Below, one piece after another: positions 60,341 to 64,000 of a stretch of 64,000 bases of DNA. The DNA is from DASYPQ01 sp046155895 (GTDB lineage Bacteria > Planctomycetota > UBA1135 > GCA-002686595). A program made the position numbers and the translations under genes. Below the pieces are notes generated by a model that searched no databases, was not told the DNA's origin, and worked only from the letters and a program-made list of their open reading frames with translations. The stretch is from NCBI GenBank assembly GCA_046155895.1, contig JBJXFB010000032.1, positions 16,201-80,200 on the forward strand. Reading direction: 5' to 3'. Numbering within the stretch: position 1 is the stretch's first letter; the number at the start of each line of letters is the position of its first letter.

Positions 60341-62398
60341 ATGTCGAAGAGCGAAAACCAGCTCGGCGCGGAGACGAGCCCCTACCTTCTCCAGCACGCC
60401 CGCAATCCCGTGGATTGGTATCCCTGGGGACCGGCCGCTCTCGCGCGTTCCAAGGCGGAAGGCCGGCCGATCTTCCTCTCGATCGGCTATTCCGCCTGCC
60501 ACTGGTGCCACGTGATGGAGCGCGAGAGCTTCGAGAACGAGGCGATCGCCAGGCTCATGAACGAGCATTTCGTCAACGTGAAGGTCGACCGCGAGGAGCG
60601 CCCGGACCTCGACGAGATCTACATGAAGGCCGTCCAAGCGATGACGGGCTCGGGCGGCTGGCCGATGAGCGTCTTCCTCACGCCCGATCTGGAACCCTTC
60701 TACGGCGGGACCTACTTCCCACCGCGCAGCGCGCACGGCCGACCGGGATTCCCCGAGGTGCTCACGGCGATCGCGCGAGCTTGGAGGGAGGACCGCGAGA
60801 ACGTCGCGAGCCAGGGCCGCCGCATGGCCAAGCGCATCGCCGACGAGGGGACTTGGTCCACGATCGCCGATCTCGATCCGCACATCCTCGACAGGTCCTT
60901 CGCGATGCTGCAGCAGAGCCACGACCCCGATTGGGGAGGCTTCGGTGCGGCGCCGAAGTTTCCTCACGCGCTCGACATCCGGATCCTGCTCCGGCACTCC
61001 CTGCGCACGAAAAACCCCGTCGCGCTGAAGATCGCGACCACGACTCTCGACCGGATGGCCGAGGGGGGCATCCGCGATCATCTCGGCGGCGGATTCCATC
61101 GCTACAGCACCGACGAGAAGTGGTTGATCCCCCACTTCGAGAAAATGCTCTACGACACGGCGCTCCTCCTACCCGCCTACCTCGATGCGCATCTGCTCAC
61201 GGGCGCGGAGAACTACGCGCGCGTCGCGCGGGAGTGCGTGGACTGGGTCCTCCGGGAGATGGTGACGCCCGAAGGTGGCTTCGCGAGCAGCCAGGACGCC
61301 GACAGCGAGGGCGAGGAGGGTCGCTTCTTCGTGTGGACGCCCGAGGAGCTCGCCGCCGTGCTCGGCCCCAGGCGGGGTTCGTGGGCCGCTGCATGGTTCG
61401 GAGTGACCGACGAAGGGAACTTCGAGCATGGGAAGAGCGCCCTGTGGCGCCACGAGACTCCCGAGGACGTCGCGCGGGAGTTGCGGTGCGACGCCGGCGA
61501 GCTCGCGGCGACCCTGCAGGCCGCGCGATCGGAACTCTGGAAGGCGCGGGAAGCGCGCGTGCATCCAGCCACCGACGACAAGGTCCTCGTGTCGTGGAAC
61601 GGCCTGATGATCTCGGCGCTGGCCCAATGCCACCAGGTGCTCGGGGAGACTCGTGCGCTGGACGCGGCTCGCAACGCCGCGCGGTTCATCCTGGGCTCGA
61701 TGCGACGGGGGGACGGCCGGCTCTTTGCGACTTCCCGGGGCGGGAGAGCGCACCTCGACGCCTACCTCGACGACTACGCCTTCCTGATCCAGGCCTTGAT
61801 CGACCTCTACGAGTCGGATTTCGACGAGAGCTGGATCCGGGAGGCGATCGCCCTCGAGGCGATCGTGACGGACCGCTTCGCCGATGCCGAAAAGGGCGGC
61901 TGGTTCACGACCGCGAGGGATCACGAGGCCCTGATCGCGAGGCTCAAGAACCCTCACGACGGGGCGCTGCCCTCGGGCAACGGCGTCCAGGCCCTGAATC
62001 TCCTGCGCCTGGCGGAGCTGACGGGCCGCGGGGAGCTGGCGCTCCGCGCGGAGAGCGCGATCCGCTCGCTGGGCGCGATGGTCAATCAGTATCCGGCGGC
62101 GTTCAGCCAGCTCCTCATGGCCGTCGATTTCCTCGCGGCAGGCCCGCGTGAAATCGTGATCGCCGGCGAGCTCTCGGAGGAGCCCGTCCGCGAGATGGTC
62201 GAGACGGTCCGCCGGACTTTTCTTCCCCAGCGTGTCGTCGCGTCGGCTCGATCGGGAGCGGACGTGACCCTCCTCCCGCTGCTCGAGGACAAGCAGCCGG
62301 GACCCGGCGGCGCCCGGGCCTACGTATGCCGCAACTACGCTTGCCGCGAGCCGGTCGAATCGGCCGAAGCGTTGGGCAGCACCCTCCGAGCGGGCTAG
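60341..62398 (+). CDS. DUF255 (thioredoxin-fold) protein, YyaL/SPATA20-like
   Basis: 685 residues from ATG 60341 (MSKSENQ). N-terminal DUF255 thioredoxin-like domain with YSACHWCHVME (CHWC 53-56) and VNVKVDREERPDLDEIYMKAVQAMTGSGGWP, followed by an (alpha/alpha)6 toroid like AGE-type epimerases (DHLGGGFHRYSTDEKWLIPHFEKMLYD, ASQDADSEGEEGRFFVW). Found from bacteria to humans; role not established. No signal peptide, so probably cytoplasmic. The 33 bp before the ATG is the second porin's terminator. Confidence 0.9.
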   Translation: MSKSENQLGAETSPYLLQHARNPVDWYPWGPAALARSKAEGRPIFLSIGYSACHWCHVMERESFENEAIARLMNEHFVNVKVDREERPDLDEIYMKAVQAMTGSGGWPMSVFLTPDLEPFYGGTYFPPRSAHGRPGFPEVLTAIARAWREDRENVASQGRRMAKRIADEGTWSTIADLDPHILDRSFAMLQQSHDPDWGGFGAAPKFPHALDIRILLRHSLRTKNPVALKIATTTLDRMAEGGIRDHLGGGFHRYSTDEKWLIPHFEKMLYDTALLLPAYLDAHLLTGAENYARVARECVDWVLREMVTPEGGFASSQDADSEGEEGRFFVWTPEELAAVLGPRRGSWAAAWFGVTDEGNFEHGKSALWRHETPEDVARELRCDAGELAATLQAARSELWKAREARVHPATDDKVLVSWNGLMISALAQCHQVLGETRALDAARNAARFILGSMRRGDGRLFATSRGGRAHLDAYLDDYAFLIQALIDLYESDFDESWIREAIALEAIVTDRFADAEKGGWFTTARDHEALIARLKNPHDGALPSGNGVQALNLLRLAELTGRGELALRAESAIRSLGAMVNQYPAAFSQLLMAVDFLAAGPREIVIAGELSEEPVREMVETVRRTFLPQRVVASARSGADVTLLPLLEDKQPGPGGARAYVCRNYACREPVESAEALGSTLRAG

Positions 62399-62489
62399 AA
62401 TTCGATCGACGCCAGGCCGGATGAACGGCCTCGGATTCCTGCCCTGGCGCAAGCCATCCTCGAGCGAGGCCGGCCCGCAGTGAAAGGAG

Positions 62490-62588
62490 GTGGTCCCCAT
62501 TCCTACCAGTACCAGACCCCACAGTTCCAAGGCGACCCACGTGATCGAGGTGATCACCTAGTCGGCCCCGGAATCGTGGGACCGAAGG
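62490..62588 (+). pseudogene. Probable dodecin remnant with internal TAG
   Basis: The segment has an unusually perfect ribosome-binding site AAAGGAGGT (62483-62491). The frame reads THVIEVIT, then TAG (62559-62561), then SAPESWDRR. This matches the dodecin N-terminal pattern (H-V-x-VIEV-x-S-P-E-S-W-E). Dodecins are about 70-residue flavin-binding proteins. After PESWD the similarity ends, directly before an intrinsic terminator, so the rest is lost. The start would be GTG 62490 or ATT 62499. Alternatively it is a real 20-residue peptide. The similarity is short, so confidence is low. Confidence 0.35.
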
Positions 62589-62589
62589 A

Positions 62590-62633
62590 GCGGCCGGAGT
62601 ACATCTGCCTCCGGCCGCTTCTCTTTTTCTTTT
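62590..62633 (+). terminator. Strong intrinsic terminator
   Basis: Perfect 10-bp stem GCGGCCGGAG/CTCCGGCCGC (62590-62599 and 62609-62618), nine-base loop, followed by TTCTCTTTTTCTTTT. It ends plus-strand transcription coming from the DUF255 gene or the dodecin remnant. It is the clearest terminator in the window apart from the one at 1513. Confidence 0.9.
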
Positions 62634-62655
62634 CTGCGGCGCAGGCTCCGGCGGA

Positions 62656-63162
62656 TCAGTGCTCGGGATCCGGCGCGTTCGCCGTCCCGCCCTCGCGCAT
62701 GGGCCGGCCCATGACGGCCCGGCTGCCGTACTTCAGGCGCTCTTCGATCTCGCGATCGAACCTCGGGTGCCTCGGCTGGCCGGAGAAACCCCGGTGCTCC
62801 GCCCCGCACACGTAGCAGACGACGACGTCGGGCACGACGGCGTACAGGGCGAAGTCGACCAGCGCGGCGACGACGAGGCTGATGTACATGGTAAAGGGCG
62901 CCAGCACCGCCGCCACGACGACGACCAGGATGCCGACCAAGGGAGGCACGCTCTTCTTCGTGTAGAGCTCGGGATGGCCGCAGGCGCAACACCCGAGGAG
63001 ACCGCCTCCGTCCGTGAGTCTCTCGCCACGGAGGGCGGTCTCCGTTCCACACGCCGAGCAGCGTGCCTTCCCGGGGAGGGTGCCTGCCGAGGAAGCGCTC
63101 GCCTCGACGAAAGGGCTTCCCGGGCAGGCGCACCGGAATCGAACGCGAGCGCCCTCTCTCAC
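62656..63162 (-). CDS. Zinc-ribbon membrane protein, minus strand right end
   Basis: 168 residues from GTG 63162, overlapping the stop of the membrane-protein gene upstream (GTGA). CAC near the start, then CSACGTE and CCACGHPELYTK zinc-ribbon-like pairs, two hydrophobic segments (VGILVVVVAAVLAPF, ISLVVAALVDFALYAVV) and a third Cys pair CYVCGAEHRGF. The tail is charged. No known domain. The CSAC and CYVC pairs suggest a membrane-anchored zinc protein. The open frame upstream of the GTG is a shadow. Confidence 0.75.
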   Translation of the reverse strand: MREGARVRFRCACPGSPFVEASASSAGTLPGKARCSACGTETALRGERLTDGGGLLGCCACGHPELYTKKSVPPLVGILVVVVAAVLAPFTMYISLVVAALVDFALYAVVPDVVVCYVCGAEHRGFSGQPRHPRFDREIEERLKYGSRAVMGRPMREGGTANAPDPEH

Positions 63163-63944
63163 AACGGGACCCCGTAGGAGCCTTGGAGTGAAACGGAAAC
63201 AGCCGTCCCGATGAGCACGAGGATCGTCGACGCGTAGAGGATCCCGGTCGCCGAGCGAGTGTTCTTGTATTGCAGCGACCCGGCGGTCATCCACGCCATC
63301 AGGAGCGGGATCAAGAGCCCGACCGCGAGTCGCGTTCCGAGGTGAAACATCCCTCGCGGACCGAAGAGGGGCGCGTCGGCGGCCGAGAGGCGTCCGTGGA
63401 ACACCACACAAGTCGCAGCGAGTAGCACGAGGCAGGCGAGCATCGAGAAGGCCGTGACGCGGTTCAGCCGACGCAGATGAGCGATGTCCAGCGTGGGGAT
63501 CGTCAGGTACCAGTGCCCGAGGACCATCGCCAGGGAAACGCTGCCGGCGACGGCGCCCGTCGCCATCGCCGTGAGGCTGCCGAGGGAGATCTCCAGCGGA
63601 CCACCGAGACCGCTTGCGGCGGCGACGGACGCGACGAGAGCGGCTCCGCTGAAGAGCAGGGAGCTCGCCAGGAATACGGCCCAGCGGCGGCCCTTGAACG
63701 GCCCGGAGACGACGGGATAGCCGAGGGTCGCGGCGAGGGTCAGGAGGACCTGGGGGTCGGAGGTGGACGCTCCGCCCCAGGCGACGGAGGCGACGAGCGC
63801 CACCAAGAGAGGCAGGAACGCACAGGTCCCCATGATCCGGTAGAAGAGCGTCCCCACCGGTGCGCTCGGAACGAACGCGAGCGCCACCAGCACGCCGAAG
63901 CCGAGCTCGAGGCAGAACTGCGTCCCGAGAGCGCTCCAGCCCAT
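63159..63944 (-). CDS. Polytopic membrane protein of unknown function
   Basis: 261 residues, ATG 63944. About seven transmembrane helices separated by short loops, with GHWYLTIPTLDIAHLRRLNR as the most distinctive conserved-looking block. No transporter signature recognised. Coupled by GTGA to the zinc-ribbon gene downstream. The last 56 bases of the window upstream of the ATG hold only a TATTAT hexamer (63949-63954 on the minus strand) without a matching -35. Confidence 0.75.
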   Translation of the reverse strand: MGWSALGTQFCLELGFGVLVALAFVPSAPVGTLFYRIMGTCAFLPLLVALVASVAWGGASTSDPQVLLTLAATLGYPVVSGPFKGRRWAVFLASSLLFSGAALVASVAAASGLGGPLEISLGSLTAMATGAVAGSVSLAMVLGHWYLTIPTLDIAHLRRLNRVTAFSMLACLVLLAATCVVFHGRLSAADAPLFGPRGMFHLGTRLAVGLLIPLLMAWMTAGSLQYKNTRSATGILYASTILVLIGTAVSVSLQGSYGVPL

Positions 63945-64000
63945 CCGGCGGATAATACTGAACCAGGTTCGTTTTCTCGCACCTCGAGCCGAGTCACGGC

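Noticed and set aside
62480..62815. A 111-codon plus-strand frame through the terminator
   Set aside because: It reads across a strong intrinsic terminator and then antisense to the zinc-ribbon gene. The translation is not protein-like after the terminator.

Overview
The window is chromosomal DNA from a very GC-rich diderm bacterium. Two outer-membrane-type porins, several lipoproteins and a SurA-like chaperone imply an outer membrane. Start codons are often GTG or TTG, and neighbouring genes very often overlap by 4 bp (GTGA, ATGA or TTGA). Housekeeping genes (rnc, mfd, rpsT, def, ribF, dgt, lipA, lipB, lpdA) sit beside large secreted peptidases and lineage-specific secreted proteins. The mix would fit Planctomycetota or a related environmental phylum, but this is a weak inference: there is no rRNA here. 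I see no prophage, insertion sequence, CRISPR array or rRNA operon. The only module that looks horizontally acquired is a small HigB/HigA-type toxin-antitoxin pair.

Layout. 0-9 kb: the start of a cstA-like gene, a dicarboxylate/amino-acid symporter, two tandem paralogous secreted proteins, a Cys-rich repeat lipoprotein, then an APC permease, TerC and universal-stress operon and tRNA-Ile2(CAU). 9-21 kb: an M14 carboxypeptidase, a secreted protein overlapping an M20 dipeptidase, an Hpt plus two HDOD-REC-GGDEF signalling operon, and an S46 dipeptidyl-peptidase. 21-27 kb: a minus-strand run from lpdA and lipB through a CNNM/CorC-type transporter to small secreted proteins and a BNR-repeat protein. 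27-32.6 kb: a zinc-ribbon membrane protein, the toxin-antitoxin pair and an Lhr-family helicase.

32.6-39.8 kb is the metabolic core. lipA is followed by a DNA methyltransferase that overlaps the E1-alpha gene of a 2-oxoacid dehydrogenase complex, then E1-beta, a two-lipoyl E2, two very small proteins and a second E1-alpha. With lipB and lpdA 5 kb away, the window encodes lipoyl synthesis, the lipoylated E2, both E1 subunits and E3. 39.8-47 kb carries a truncated acyltransferase/acyl-ligase fusion, a divergent sigma-70 factor, an acyl-CoA dehydrogenase, a SAM methyltransferase, a lipoprotein and dGTPase.

47-57 kb holds rnc-mfd-surA-like, then DUF1499, rpsT and a TPR protein on the other strand, def-ribF, tRNA-Phe, a DUF971 protein and arfB. 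57-64 kb has a tandem pair of equal-length porins with matching double-hairpin 3' ends, a DUF255 (YyaL-like) protein, a probable dodecin remnant with a strong terminator, and two membrane proteins at the right edge.

The observations I rate highest are the DNA methyltransferase wired into the lipoate/2-oxoacid dehydrogenase operon, the duplicated secreted-protein locus that carries a fragment of the neighbouring Cys-rich gene, the 12-cysteine repeat lipoprotein, and the dodecin remnant.
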